Source: Halobacillus dabanensis
GTDB lineage: Bacteria; Bacillota; Bacilli; Bacillales; Halobacillaceae
DNA: 64,000 nucleotides
Assembly: GCF_900114165.1 (NCBI RefSeq)
Contig: NZ_FOSB01000002.1
Coordinates: 1 to 64,000, forward strand
Direction: 5' to 3'
Both the position numbers and the translations under genes were made by a program. This document shows, piece by piece, positions 53,686 through 61,857 of the stretch (positions are counted from its first letter, which is position 1; each line of letters opens with the position of its first letter). The notes beneath the pieces were generated by a model. The model saw nothing but the letters and a program-made list of their open reading frames with translations, had not been told where the DNA came from and did no database searches.

Positions 53686-54021
53686 TTAGGAATGATCCAA
53701 TTGTTGCAAACCATGATTTTCTAAAGCCTTGTAGATGTTTTTCAACCTAGGATTCCCTTCACCGACAATTTCGTTCTCCACCAGAACAAGTGGATAGAAT
53801 AATTCATCATCTAAGATCTGTTGAATAATCATCCCATCTGCGCCCTCTTGATGGACAGAATTAATATCATAATATTCATAGCTTATTCCTGTCTCTCCGT
53901 ACTTTCTGGCAATAGCTGCTTGAAGCCACTCATACGTTTCTCTTGAGCCTGGAGCATTCACACAACTTGCACATTTCACTTCTGCTCCATAAACTGTTAG
54001 ACGGACATTTTGTTCATTCAT
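53686..54021 (-). CDS. yuzD: DUF1462 thioredoxin-like protein (YuzD)
   Basis: A 111-residue thioredoxin-fold protein with a CASC motif near residue 18 (VYGAEVKCASCVNAPGS), followed by ETYEWLQAAI and a PLVLVENEIVGEG segment with the cis-Pro position. It matches YuzD. GAGGGG lies upstream of two in-frame ATG codons; 54021 has the better spacing. It is divergent from yutI, as in B. subtilis. Confidence 0.9.
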   Translation of the reverse strand: MNEQNVRLTVYGAEVKCASCVNAPGSRETYEWLQAAIARKYGETGISYEYYDINSVHQEGADGMIIQQILDDELFYPLVLVENEIVGEGNPRLKNIYKALENHGLQQLDHS

Positions 54022-54185
54022 CGACATAACCCCTCAAGACCTATTATTTTCTTTCATTTTACAAAAGAAGTGAAAAAAGATAAAATGATAATAGTTCTCA
54101 ATAATCATAAGAAGAAACAGAGACAACCATAGATTTTTTTTGAAATTCGTTTTATAATAATACTTAAGAAAGGGGAAGATTGAAC

Positions 54186-54407
54186 ATGCATGAACAGGTT
54201 CAAGAAGTACTGAATAAACTTCGCCCATTTTTACTTCGTGACGGGGGAGACGTTGAGCTCGTCGATGTGGAAGACGGAATTGTACGTCTGCGACTTATGG
54301 GTGCTTGCGGAAACTGCCCTAGTTCCACAATCACGTTGAAAGCAGGAATCGAACGCGCGCTCGCTCAAGAAGTACCAGGCATTTATGAAGTGGAGCAAGT
54401 ATTCTAA
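54186..54407 (+). CDS. yutI: NifU C-terminal-domain Fe-S protein (YutI)
   Basis: A 73-residue Nfu-type scaffold. [41 protein letters not shown] (residues about 16-56) is the NifU domain, with Cys41 and Cys44 as cluster ligands. ATG 54186 is used; an upstream in-frame TTG (54180) is less likely. AAAGGGG provides the ribosome binding site. A clean terminator follows. Confidence 0.94.
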   Translation: MHEQVQEVLNKLRPFLLRDGGDVELVDVEDGIVRLRLMGACGNCPSSTITLKAGIERALAQEVPGIYEVEQVF

Positions 54408-54420
54408 TACAACCATGACA

Positions 54421-54456
54421 AAAGGACCGTACATTTGCGTGTACGGTCCTTTTTTT
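54421..54456. terminator. Bidirectional terminator between yutI and the dehydrogenase gene
   Basis: GGACCGTACA pairs with TGTACGGTCC around TTTGCG, with A and T runs on its two sides. Confidence 0.93.
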
Positions 54457-55420
54457 ATGTTACCGGACTAATTAACGGCTTTCCTTCAAAATGATGGACA
54501 AGATTATCTAAGCTCATGCACATCATCTTATACCTTGTTTCCTTAGTTGCCGACCCAATATGTGGTGAACAAATTACTTCAGGAAGACCAAGTAAGGGAT
54601 GAGCAGCATCGATTGGCTCATTTTCGAAGACATCCAGTCCCGCCCCCGCAATTTCTTTATCTACAATAGCTTCCTGCAGAGCTGTTTCATCCATTGTCGC
54701 TCCTCGAGAAACATTTATAAAAAAAGCGGTATCCTTCATCTTCCGGAATGCTTCTTTGTTGAACAGATACTTCGTTTCGTCTGTGAGTGGGGTTAAACAT
54801 ACAACATAATCCGCCTGCTCCAGCAATGTATCAAAGGAAACAAACTCTGCACCGATCTCTTCTTCCGCTTCCGGTTTACGGCTACGATTATGATACAGTA
54901 CATTCATATTAAATCCTTTCGCTCTTCTTGCAACAGCTTCCCCAATCCTCCCCATACCCACTATTCCAATTGTCTTATGGTGGATATCACTTCCTACAAG
55001 CATCAACGGAGCCCAATGGTTCCAATTATTTTCTTTAATGAACTGATTAGCTTCCAAAAGGCGTCTCGCTGTTGCCATCAAGAGGCTAAACGCAAGGTCT
55101 GCAGTGGTTTCAGTGAGGACATCTGGAGTATTTGTGACAGCAATCTTATGTTTTTCAGCAAGTGGAACATCAACATTATCGTATCCTACAGCCATGTTAG
55201 CAACGATGGAGAGATTTTTTGATTGTTGGATAAGTTCCTCATCCACCTTATCTCCCAACATCGTTAAAAGACCTTCACATGTACTTGATTTCTGCAGCAA
55301 AACATCTCGAGTTACTGGCTCTTGCTCTTCCGGCCACATTTCAATATCAAATTTGCTTTTATAAGGATCTATCACCTCTTCCGGGAGACGGCGTGTAATA
55401 AATATTTTTGGTTTATCCAT
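54455..55420 (-). CDS. D-isomer-specific 2-hydroxyacid dehydrogenase (glyoxylate/hydroxypyruvate reductase type)
   Basis: A 321-residue NAD(P)-dependent enzyme. The Rossmann motif is GIVGMGRIGEAVARRA near 150. The catalytic Arg sits in FINVSRGATMDE, the Glu in GLDVFENEP, and the His in SPHIGSAT near 285. The ITRRLPEEVIDPY start resembles GyaR/GhrB glyoxylate reductases, but D-lactate- or D-glycerate-type activity cannot be excluded. ATG 55420 with GGAGGTG is preferred over a GTG three codons upstream. Confidence 0.9.
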   Translation of the reverse strand: MDKPKIFITRRLPEEVIDPYKSKFDIEMWPEEQEPVTRDVLLQKSSTCEGLLTMLGDKVDEELIQQSKNLSIVANMAVGYDNVDVPLAEKHKIAVTNTPDVLTETTADLAFSLLMATARRLLEANQFIKENNWNHWAPLMLVGSDIHHKTIGIVGMGRIGEAVARRAKGFNMNVLYHNRSRKPEAEEEIGAEFVSFDTLLEQADYVVCLTPLTDETKYLFNKEAFRKMKDTAFFINVSRGATMDETALQEAIVDKEIAGAGLDVFENEPIDAAHPLLGLPEVICSPHIGSATKETRYKMMCMSLDNLVHHFEGKPLISPVT

Positions 55421-55608
55421 TGAGAACACCTCCAGTATCTTTTCCTAAGTTTACCATACAATCGAGTCCAAAATGGGCGCAAACATTCAATCTGCTTTGC
55501 ACCCTGTGTCAGAAAATTTGATATAATAAACATAACACCTTCTGTTTGTGCAATAATAAACGCGGGTATGGAACAGGGCAAGTCATGACGAGTTGGGAGG
55601 TTTTCAAT

Positions 55609-56115
55609 ATGGCAGAAGAAAGAAAAATATCGCACCTTGAAAAGACCGCAAGAGAGTGGTTAATCGAACGAGGAGTGTCGATCGACGATATCGCTGACCT
55701 CGTCTATTATTTACAATCGAAGTACCATGATGAACTGTCCATGGATGATTGCCGCTATAATGTCAATAAAGTTTTGACAAAACGTGAAGTACAAAACGCG
55801 GTTATTACTGGAATCCAGATGGATCGTTTAGCTGAAAAAAACATGTTAGAAGAGCCCCTTCAATCCACCATTGAAGTGGATGAGAGCTTATATGGAATTG
55901 ACGAAATTATCGCATTCTCCATCGTAAACGTATATGGCTCCATCGGCTTTACCAATTATGGATACATCGATAAACAGAAACCTGGAATTTTACAGAAGTT
56001 AAATGATAAGTCATCCGGAGAATGCCACACATTCCTTGATGATATCGTGGGGGCAATCGCAGCTGCAGCATCAAGCAGACTTGCTCACAGCATTGCAGGG
56101 GATACAGAAGACTAA
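55609..56115 (+). CDS. yutG: Phosphatidylglycerophosphatase A-like protein (YutG)
   Basis: A 168-residue PgpA-family protein. The C-terminal part shows DIVGAIAAAASSRLAH (membrane-like helix) and the middle VNVYGSIGFTNYGYIDKQKPG, while the N-terminal part is helical and charged. The family dephosphorylates phosphatidylglycerophosphate, although this Bacillus branch has not been clearly shown to. ATG 55609 follows GGGAGG; an in-frame extension to 55546 lacks a ribosome binding site. Confidence 0.87.
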   Translation: MAEERKISHLEKTAREWLIERGVSIDDIADLVYYLQSKYHDELSMDDCRYNVNKVLTKREVQNAVITGIQMDRLAEKNMLEEPLQSTIEVDESLYGIDEIIAFSIVNVYGSIGFTNYGYIDKQKPGILQKLNDKSSGECHTFLDDIVGAIAAAASSRLAHSIAGDTED

Positions 56116-56130
56116 TAATGAATATACCTT

Positions 56131-56163
56131 AAAAAACACTATGACACTGCATAGTGTTTTTTA
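56131..56163 (+). terminator. yutG terminator
   Basis: AAAAAACACTATG pairs with CATAGTGTTTTTT around ACACTG. Confidence 0.92.
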
Positions 56164-56234
56164 ATTTTCTGAAACCTTTGCATGACTAAGAACGTATGAT
56201 ATAAAAGACAAAAAAAGGAAGGGGAAAACGGAAC

Positions 56235-57803
56235 ATGAAAAAAGTGAAGCAGAAACTTGTCTGGCTTCTCCCAACGATGATTGTATTAATTGGTATCAGC
56301 CTGCTTTTTTCTCAAAATTACGATAAGGTAACACAACCGCCAGATGAAGAATGGAGTCGGGAATTAGATATAGGAAAGACTCCTGTTCTTCGCCGACCAA
56401 ATGTAAGCTCACAGGATGGTCAACCGACTATATCATTTCTTACCGAACAAGGAATTCAGCAAAATTTTTATGATAAAGATTTTAACATGACGGACCAAGT
56501 AACCTACGATGTCCCAGTAGATAAATTCACTCAGTTTTACATAAATGGAAACAGAATGATTTATGCAGATTATTATAGTCTGTACGATGAAAAAACTGGC
56601 GATAAAATAACAGATATTCAATCTTTTTATCCTTTAGAGAGTCAAGCGCTTTATATGAACGATCAAAAACTTTTCGCTATTGAAATGGATAATTTAGAAA
56701 GTACAGAACTCCTGACAATAGAAAACACTCATACTAAATTGCTAGCGGAAGAAACACAGTCAGGAACCTATTTATTAACAAGTGAAGTAACTAAAGCAGG
56801 AAATCAGCTGAACTATTACATGTTGGAAAATAACGAAGTGGAAAAATTAGGAGAATCTCAATTTTCTCTTAATGACTCCGAAGAAATCAGAGATATCCAA
56901 TTCACTATTCATGATGATACTCTTAAGTTGCTTGTGTCGACGGTGCTTAAACAAAGCGCTTCAGGAAAAATGCAAAATTTCTACTATTATAGTGAAGGCC
57001 CTGTAAACGAAAATCCGAATTTAAGCAAAGTGACCTTTAATGATCCCTTTACTGATGGTGAATTAAGGGAAGTTTCTGATATAAAGATACAATCACTCAA
57101 TAAGGGATCTCTGCTCTTTTTTAAAGCGATTGGTGCCACCGAAACAACCTTTCGTGAGTCAGATCAATTCAACATCTATCAAGCACAAATTCAGTCAGAA
57201 GGTCAAAGTGTTGTGACCAGATTAAGTAATACCCCTGAGTTATCTAATTTTCCGGTCAGTATTGATGATCGGACCGTTGTCTGGGTCGATCAAGACGGCG
57301 AGGGACACCGCCTTTTGTTAGCTTCCCAAAACTCAGATGTAATTGAAAAAGCTGATCAAATCACCAAACGATCACTATTACACGCTCTCGGTAAAACCAT
57401 GGGGATGTTATCATACAGCTTATTTACCTTTCTGATTTCAATTTTCTGGTTCCTCTGGCCGCTACTATTCATCATAATACTTATGTTCATCAAGAAAGAT
57501 GCCCTCGATCAGGATCGTCCATGGGTACTATATTCCGGAATCCTTATTTATTTGGTAGCAGCAGTTCTTGTCAGAGACCCTATGTTCCCAGATGCACTAA
57601 ATCGGTTTGCCCCCTCTTACTTAAGTTTCCCTGGAAGTCCACTCTTTTTCTTATTGGGATTTGCGCTGTTATCCTATGGGATATTAAGGACTGGTGCAAA
57701 AGTCAGAGACTGGTCCATCCCGATACAGCTCACGTATTTTATCAGTATGCACGTGTTATTTATAGCCGTGTTCTTCGGTCCCTATCTAAGTCCATGGCAA
57801 TAA
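56235..57803 (+). CDS. Unrecognised membrane protein with large extracytoplasmic domain (522 residues)
   Basis: The N-terminal helix (residues 8-26) probably stays as an anchor. Residues about 30-385 are hydrophilic and extracytoplasmic, with repeated short beta-rich stretches of 30-45 residues (for example PTISFLTEQG, TYDVPVDKFTQFYING, TVVWVDQDGEGHRLLLAS) that look like propeller blades. Four further helices follow (about 395-422, 432-450, 466-485 and 494-515). GGAAGGGG precedes the ATG. It lies between yutG and yutF and has terminators on both sides, so it is monocistronic. I do not recognise a family; no catalytic motif is visible. Confidence 0.8.
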   Translation: MKKVKQKLVWLLPTMIVLIGISLLFSQNYDKVTQPPDEEWSRELDIGKTPVLRRPNVSSQDGQPTISFLTEQGIQQNFYDKDFNMTDQVTYDVPVDKFTQFYINGNRMIYADYYSLYDEKTGDKITDIQSFYPLESQALYMNDQKLFAIEMDNLESTELLTIENTHTKLLAEETQSGTYLLTSEVTKAGNQLNYYMLENNEVEKLGESQFSLNDSEEIRDIQFTIHDDTLKLLVSTVLKQSASGKMQNFYYYSEGPVNENPNLSKVTFNDPFTDGELREVSDIKIQSLNKGSLLFFKAIGATETTFRESDQFNIYQAQIQSEGQSVVTRLSNTPELSNFPVSIDDRTVVWVDQDGEGHRLLLASQNSDVIEKADQITKRSLLHALGKTMGMLSYSLFTFLISIFWFLWPLLFIIILMFIKKDALDQDRPWVLYSGILIYLVAAVLVRDPMFPDALNRFAPSYLSFPGSPLFFLLGFALLSYGILRTGAKVRDWSIPIQLTYFISMHVLFIAVFFGPYLSPWQ

Positions 57804-57821
57804 ACTTGAACTAAGTCAAAC

Positions 57822-57849
57822 AAAAAAGAGCCCTCCCCGGCTCTTTTTT
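57822..57849. terminator. Bidirectional terminator
   Basis: AAAAAAGAGCC pairs with GGCTCTTTTTT around CTCCCC, between the convergent 522-residue gene and yutF. Confidence 0.93.
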
Positions 57850-58621
57850 AATGGATCAACCATTGTAACAAATTATCACATTTATAGGTGGGTTGATGCT
57901 CCATGTCCTTAATTTCATCAAACGAACTCAAACCTGTCTCTACCATCAATGTGTCTATACCAGCTTTCATACCTGCCTTGATATCCGTATTATAGTTATC
58001 ACCGACCATTAGAACCTCTGCTTCGGAAAAACCTAACCTTTTCAAAGCGCGTTTCATAATCAATGGCTCCGGTTTACCTACAAAGATAGGCTCAGCCCCA
58101 GTACTAACTGATATCACAGAAGTTAATGCACCATTCCCAGGCATCATTCCCCGCTCCGTAGGGATAGCAATATCTCCATTTGTACTAATAAAAGTCGCAC
58201 CCGAGCGAACTTGCAAACAAGCTTTGGCGAATTTTTCATAATTTATATTTCGATCAATCCCGATCACCACATAATCTGCATGATCCTCCACAAGTTCCAG
58301 GCCTTCTTGCTTGATCGCATGGGAAAGCCCCTCTTCACCAATCACAAAAACACGAGCACCTTCTTTTTCATTTCTAATATAGTCAGCTGTGGCAAGGCTA
58401 CTAGTATAAACCTGGTCTGGTTTAGCTTTAACTCCGAGGTTGTTCAATTTTTCAGAAATTTGCCCTACTGTTTTGGAGGAGTTATTAGTCAGAAATAGGA
58501 AAGGTGTATTTTTACTTTCCAAGTATTCAACAAATTCAGATGCTCCGTGAATTTGCTTTGATCCTTTATACATTGTTCCGTCAAGATCCACCAAATAACC
58601 TTTATATTCTTTCATTGCCAT
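57848..58621 (-). CDS. yutF: HAD-family phosphatase of the NagD/YutF type
   Basis: A 257-residue type IIA haloacid dehalogenase-like hydrolase. Motif I is YLVDLDGTMYKG, motif II FLTNNSSKT, and motif III/IV GKPEPLIMKRAL followed by LMVGDNYNTDIKAGMKAGID. B. subtilis YutF belongs to this group, with sugar- or nucleotide-phosphate substrates not firmly assigned. GAGGAAGG lies upstream of several in-frame starts; ATG 58621 is taken. yutE follows upstream on the same strand, 20 nt away. Confidence 0.92.
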   Translation of the reverse strand: MAMKEYKGYLVDLDGTMYKGSKQIHGASEFVEYLESKNTPFLFLTNNSSKTVGQISEKLNNLGVKAKPDQVYTSSLATADYIRNEKEGARVFVIGEEGLSHAIKQEGLELVEDHADYVVIGIDRNINYEKFAKACLQVRSGATFISTNGDIAIPTERGMMPGNGALTSVISVSTGAEPIFVGKPEPLIMKRALKRLGFSEAEVLMVGDNYNTDIKAGMKAGIDTLMVETGLSSFDEIKDMEHQPTYKCDNLLQWLIH

Positions 58622-58640
58622 CACACCTTCCTCGTCTTTC

Positions 58641-59078
58641 TCACCTCTTGGTAAAAGCGGAGACCGGTCCTAATTCATTTTCTAAATAATAACGTACCCG
58701 GTCCGGAAAGGCAGTGATGGAAGACCAGTGCTTTTTCCATCCTTCTAACAATTGTTGATGATCCACTGCTGTATAATGCTGAACAACCATCTTTCGCATT
58801 TGTATAAAATGCTTATAAGCATCTTGCTCCTCGGCAGGTAAAACTTTTTCATCTGTTAAAATATCTATAATATCTTCATAACTGCCTGGATCACGCATAA
58901 TGAACCCATCAATCATCATATTGCCAACATCAATAATTGCTTCGATATTTAAATGTGTCATTCTTTCAAGAAGAAGATATTCAGAAAAGCTTTCAAAGTG
59001 TCTTTCCACCAATTCCTTTTGTATTTTCTCCATATAAGATAAGATCTCTTCAATTTTTTCTCTATTTACGAAATACAT
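58641..59078 (-). CDS. yutE: DUF86/HepT-like protein (YutE)
   Basis: A 145-residue all-helical protein of the DUF86 (HepT-like) family. The R(x5)HxY motif of the HEPN ribonuclease fold is visible at Arg95, His101 and Tyr102 (RKMVVQHYT). The partner antitoxin nucleotidyltransferase (MntA type) is not next to it; the neighbours are yutF and yutD as in B. subtilis. A toxin role is therefore uncertain. ATG 59078 follows GGAGGG. Confidence 0.88.
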   Translation of the reverse strand: MYFVNREKIEEILSYMEKIQKELVERHFESFSEYLLLERMTHLNIEAIIDVGNMMIDGFIMRDPGSYEDIIDILTDEKVLPAEEQDAYKHFIQMRKMVVQHYTAVDHQQLLEGWKKHWSSITAFPDRVRYYLENELGPVSAFTKR

Positions 59079-59264
59079 ATCCTGCCCTCCATTACTTATG
59101 CATGCTTTTACGCTTATGATAACACAATCATACATTCAATCGCTCACTCTCTCCTCTAGAATTAATCTCCCTTTATTCGGACATAATATTGGCAAAGCTT
59201 TTTACAGCTGCGGAAATATGGAGAAAAAACAACGATGATTCAAGAAACAGGAGATGATGAAGAT

Positions 59265-59531
59265 ATGGCAGAACGCCCTCTTCTAGAGGATATTACACAA
59301 AGCACAAGCACCCGTTTCGTATCTTTTACGGCCGGAAGCCACAGATTTGAACTTGCGTTAATGAAGGCGGACTATTTCAACAACCAAACAATGGTTATCA
59401 ACTTACCTAAGAACCGGCAGGCCTTGCTCGATCACGAAGCGATTAACAGAGATGGACACCTTGAGCATATGTTTCAACTAAGTGCAATGGAAGCGGAAGA
59501 ACTACGCAATTACCTTCCTTACCTGCTTTAA
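59265..59531 (+). CDS. DUF3055/SAV0927-family cytosolic protein
   Basis: About 88 residues. TSTRFVSFTAGSHRFELALMK, FNNQTMVINLPKNRQALLDHEAI and LEHMFQLSAMEAEELRNYLPYLL match the DUF3055 family order. The start is uncertain: ATG 59265 (AGGAG 11 nt upstream) fits family length, while ATG 59235 has a GGAG at similar distance. The function is unknown. It is convergent with yutD. Confidence 0.78.
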   Translation: MAERPLLEDITQSTSTRFVSFTAGSHRFELALMKADYFNNQTMVINLPKNRQALLDHEAINRDGHLEHMFQLSAMEAEELRNYLPYLL

Positions 59532-59559
59532 CATGGAATAGGTAGGAAGAAATATAAAA

Positions 59560-59596
59560 TAAAAAACGGCGTGCTATATTAAGCGCGCCGTTTTTA
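59560..59596. terminator. Bidirectional terminator between DUF3055 gene and yutD
   Basis: AAAAACGGCGTGCT pairs with AGCGCGCCGTTTTT (one G-T mismatch) around ATATTA. Confidence 0.9.
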
Positions 59597-59869
59597 TTGA
59601 CGAATTCTTTTTAATACAAAATAAGAGCAACCGAAATTACAGTATTCATACAAATAATCTTCTAACGTACTGATCTTCGTATCGAAAGTGGCTTTGGAAT
59701 TTTGATCATCATAAAAACCTTTCAACCTTAATTGACCATATCCCCAGTCACCAACAATGAAATCATATTTATTTAAAATATCGCTAAATCGGCTTTCTAC
59801 TTCTTCCTGTTGGAAGCCTTCTTGAAAGTCCTCTAAGATGTCATAGGTTTTCCCTGAAAGTTCAATCAT
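59594..59869 (-). CDS. yutD: YutD-family protein (DUF1027)
   Basis: A 91-residue protein with the strongly conserved family core RFSDILNKYDFIVGDWGYGQ, LRLKGFYDD, KATFDTKISTLEDYLYEYCNFGCSYFVLK. It matches B. subtilis YutD closely. AGAGGTG lies 7 nt before ATG 59869; two earlier in-frame starts overlap the ribosome binding site. No biochemical function is known. Confidence 0.93.
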   Translation of the reverse strand: MIELSGKTYDILEDFQEGFQQEEVESRFSDILNKYDFIVGDWGYGQLRLKGFYDDQNSKATFDTKISTLEDYLYEYCNFGCSYFVLKRIRQ

Positions 59870-59942
59870 TTGCATCACCTCTATCCTGCTCTCAGTGTAT
59901 CACATTTCACCATAATGGAGAAAACACAACTTTCTTATAAAG

Positions 59943-59971
59943 GTATGTTTCCAATGAAACTGCTCACTCTA
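59943..59971 (+). promoter_or_regulatory. Candidate sigma-G promoter for yutC
   Basis: GTATG (59943-59947), 17-nt spacer, CACTCTA (59965-59971), close to the forespore sigma-G consensus GHATR-N17/18-CATNHTA with one -10 mismatch. It lies 36 nt before the lipoprotein start. Confidence 0.5.
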
Positions 59972-60006
59972 AATACTATAAAACCAAACAATTATAAGGA
60001 GGAAGT

Positions 60007-60600
60007 ATGTTGAATAATTTTTGGAAACTCATGGCACCCCTTATGGTGATTGTACTCCTTGCCGCAGGATGTCAAGAAACAAAAGAAGAAGAAGCACATA
60101 ACAAGATGGATGATGACACACTAAATGGAAATGCAATGGATGGCTATAATGACGAACCAGAGGATGGACAAGTGGGTTACGTAAGGTTTAATAAAAATCA
60201 ATTAAACCAGGATAATGAAAAAAATCGGGAAATCAAAGTGAATCGAGAGCAAATGGCAGACATGATCTCAAGGATGATTCTCCGATATGATAACTTTGAC
60301 GATGTAGCTACGGTCGTTACAGATAACGAAGTCCTTGTAGCTTATAAAAAGGCAGGAGATATGGAGCGTGAACAAGCAGCCGAAATGGTCCAGAAAACAG
60401 CTTATTCTTTAGTACCAAGTTTTTACCACGTGTATGTTTCAGATAACCCCGCTTCCTTCGGTGATGTCCAAAGTTTAGGCAACTCGACTGTATATGACCA
60501 GGGGTACAATGACACCATCGACAGCATAATCAAAAAGATGAAAGAATCACCGCAAGGCAGAAACAGGAATACTAAAGAAGACACGGGTATGGAAAACTGA
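60007..60600 (+). CDS. yutC: YhcN/YlaJ-family sporulation lipoprotein (YutC)
   Basis: A 197-residue exported lipoprotein. The signal helix ends in lipobox LLAAGC with Cys22, followed by an acidic linker and a YhcN-type domain (ADMISRMILRYDNFDDVATVV, TDNEVLVAYK, AYSLVPSFYHVYVSDNP). These lipoproteins are made in the forespore and found in the inner spore membrane or germination apparatus. AAGGAGG precedes the ATG and a sigma-G-like promoter lies upstream. The order yutD-yutC-lytH matches B. subtilis, except that lipA, found between yutC and lytH (yunA) there, is absent. Confidence 0.9.
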   Translation: MLNNFWKLMAPLMVIVLLAAGCQETKEEEAHNKMDDDTLNGNAMDGYNDEPEDGQVGYVRFNKNQLNQDNEKNREIKVNREQMADMISRMILRYDNFDDVATVVTDNEVLVAYKKAGDMEREQAAEMVQKTAYSLVPSFYHVYVSDNPASFGDVQSLGNSTVYDQGYNDTIDSIIKKMKESPQGRNRNTKEDTGMEN

Positions 60601-60679
60601 TACCCAACCCATTTTTTCCATTCATAACACAAGAGCTGTTGCCTCATGCTAAAGGTATCAAAATGTTGAAGGTGAAATT

Positions 60680-61624
60680 ATGAAATACATTGGTACAATG
60701 ATTGTATCTCTTTGCCTCTATAGCTTTTTGTTTGCTGGTGTAATCCATGCAGATGAGGAAAGTGATGCACGCATGGCTCTTTATAAAAAAACATCTGCTG
60801 TCACTGATGTACCGTGGGAGTATCTAGCTGCAATCGATCAATATGAAAGACAGGTCCATGACGACCCCAAAAAAGGAAGGGTCACAGCTATTGAAGCCGA
60901 TCCTATGTTTTGGACTGGTTCTGCCGGTGAAATGCCATCTGCTCTCTTCCCTGATGGATGGGGAGCAGATGGGAACGGTGATTCGAAAGCTGAGTTAAAT
61001 AATGATGAGGATGTATTGTGGTCGATTGGCAATTACATTAAATCTTATGGCACAACGAAAGAGGATATTAAAATTGCATTATGGAATTATTACAAACGAG
61101 ACCTTACTGTCCAAACCATCATGAATACAGCTAAAGTGTTCCATAAGTTCCAAACCGTCAATTTAACGAATCGCGATTTCCCACTTCCAACTCAATCGAA
61201 TTATAGCTATAGGAGTACATGGGGCGATGCAAGAGGATTTGGCGGACGTAGAATACATGAGGGGACAGACATTTTCGCCAATTATGGAGTGCCAGTCAAA
61301 TCCACGACTTATGGAGTAGTGGAAATGAAAGGCTGGAACAAGTTTGGTGGATGGCGAATCGGTATTAGGGATATCTACAACATTTACCACTATTATGCAC
61401 ACTTACAGAACTTTTCGGAAGATATAAAAGTAGGGGACATCGTCCAGCCAGGCGATGTAATCGGTGCTGTGGGTGCCTCCGGATATGGTCCTCCTGGCAC
61501 TTCAGGGAAGTTCCCACCTCATTTACACTATGGAATGTATCAAGATAACGGGAAGAACGAGTGGTCTTTCGATCCTTATCATTTTTTAAGAAAATGGGAG
61601 CGAATGGCAAAAAACAATAGCTAG
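60680..61624 (+). CDS. lytH: M23-family L-Ala-D-Glu endopeptidase (LytH)
   Basis: A 314-residue exported metallopeptidase trimming peptide side chains in spore cortex. The signal peptide is residues 1-25 (ending IHADE). A helical middle region follows, then the LytM/M23 domain with zinc ligands in GRRIHEGTDIFA (HxxxD near 193-197) and HLHYG (HxH near 277), and HYYAHL between. B. subtilis LytH produces single L-Ala side chains in the cortex. AAGGTG precedes the ATG. Confidence 0.93.
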   Translation: MKYIGTMIVSLCLYSFLFAGVIHADEESDARMALYKKTSAVTDVPWEYLAAIDQYERQVHDDPKKGRVTAIEADPMFWTGSAGEMPSALFPDGWGADGNGDSKAELNNDEDVLWSIGNYIKSYGTTKEDIKIALWNYYKRDLTVQTIMNTAKVFHKFQTVNLTNRDFPLPTQSNYSYRSTWGDARGFGGRRIHEGTDIFANYGVPVKSTTYGVVEMKGWNKFGGWRIGIRDIYNIYHYYAHLQNFSEDIKVGDIVQPGDVIGAVGASGYGPPGTSGKFPPHLHYGMYQDNGKNEWSFDPYHFLRKWERMAKNNS

Positions 61625-61721
61625 AAACGAGCGAATAAAATCAATGACAAGAGCGGCTTAGCGTTAGAGACAGAAGTCGCTCTCAAGGAAAATTTCAACC
61701 ACATAATATCCTCACCAAAAT

Positions 61722-61757
61722 GAAAGCGTCGCACTGTTTAAGTGCGACGCTTTTTTA
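61722..61757. terminator. Bidirectional terminator between lytH and metS
   Basis: AAGCGTCGCACT pairs with AGTGCGACGCTT around GTTTA and is followed by TTTTAT; it ends at the metS stop codon. Confidence 0.93.
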
Positions 61758-61856
61758 TCATTTGGATTTTTTCACAGCGTTCGTAATACTAGCAGCGAGG
61801 CCACCCCATATTACGATCATCCCGATAACCATCATTGTAATTGCACTAGCTGTCAT
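61758..61856 (-). CDS. metS: Methionine/alanine import NSS transporter small subunit (MetS type)
   Basis: A 32-residue single-helix protein, MTASAITMMVIGMIVIWGG then LAASITNAVKKSK. Its start ATG lies 1 nt after the stop of the large transporter gene (TGAGATG), with AAGGAGGTAAGCTG as ribosome binding site. In Corynebacterium MetP needs such a small MetS partner for methionine and alanine uptake. The hydrophobic helix with basic tail, the size and the coupling to an NSS transporter all fit. Easily missed because of its size. Confidence 0.9.
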   Translation of the reverse strand: MTASAITMMVIGMIVIWGGLAASITNAVKKSK

Positions 61857-61857
61857 C

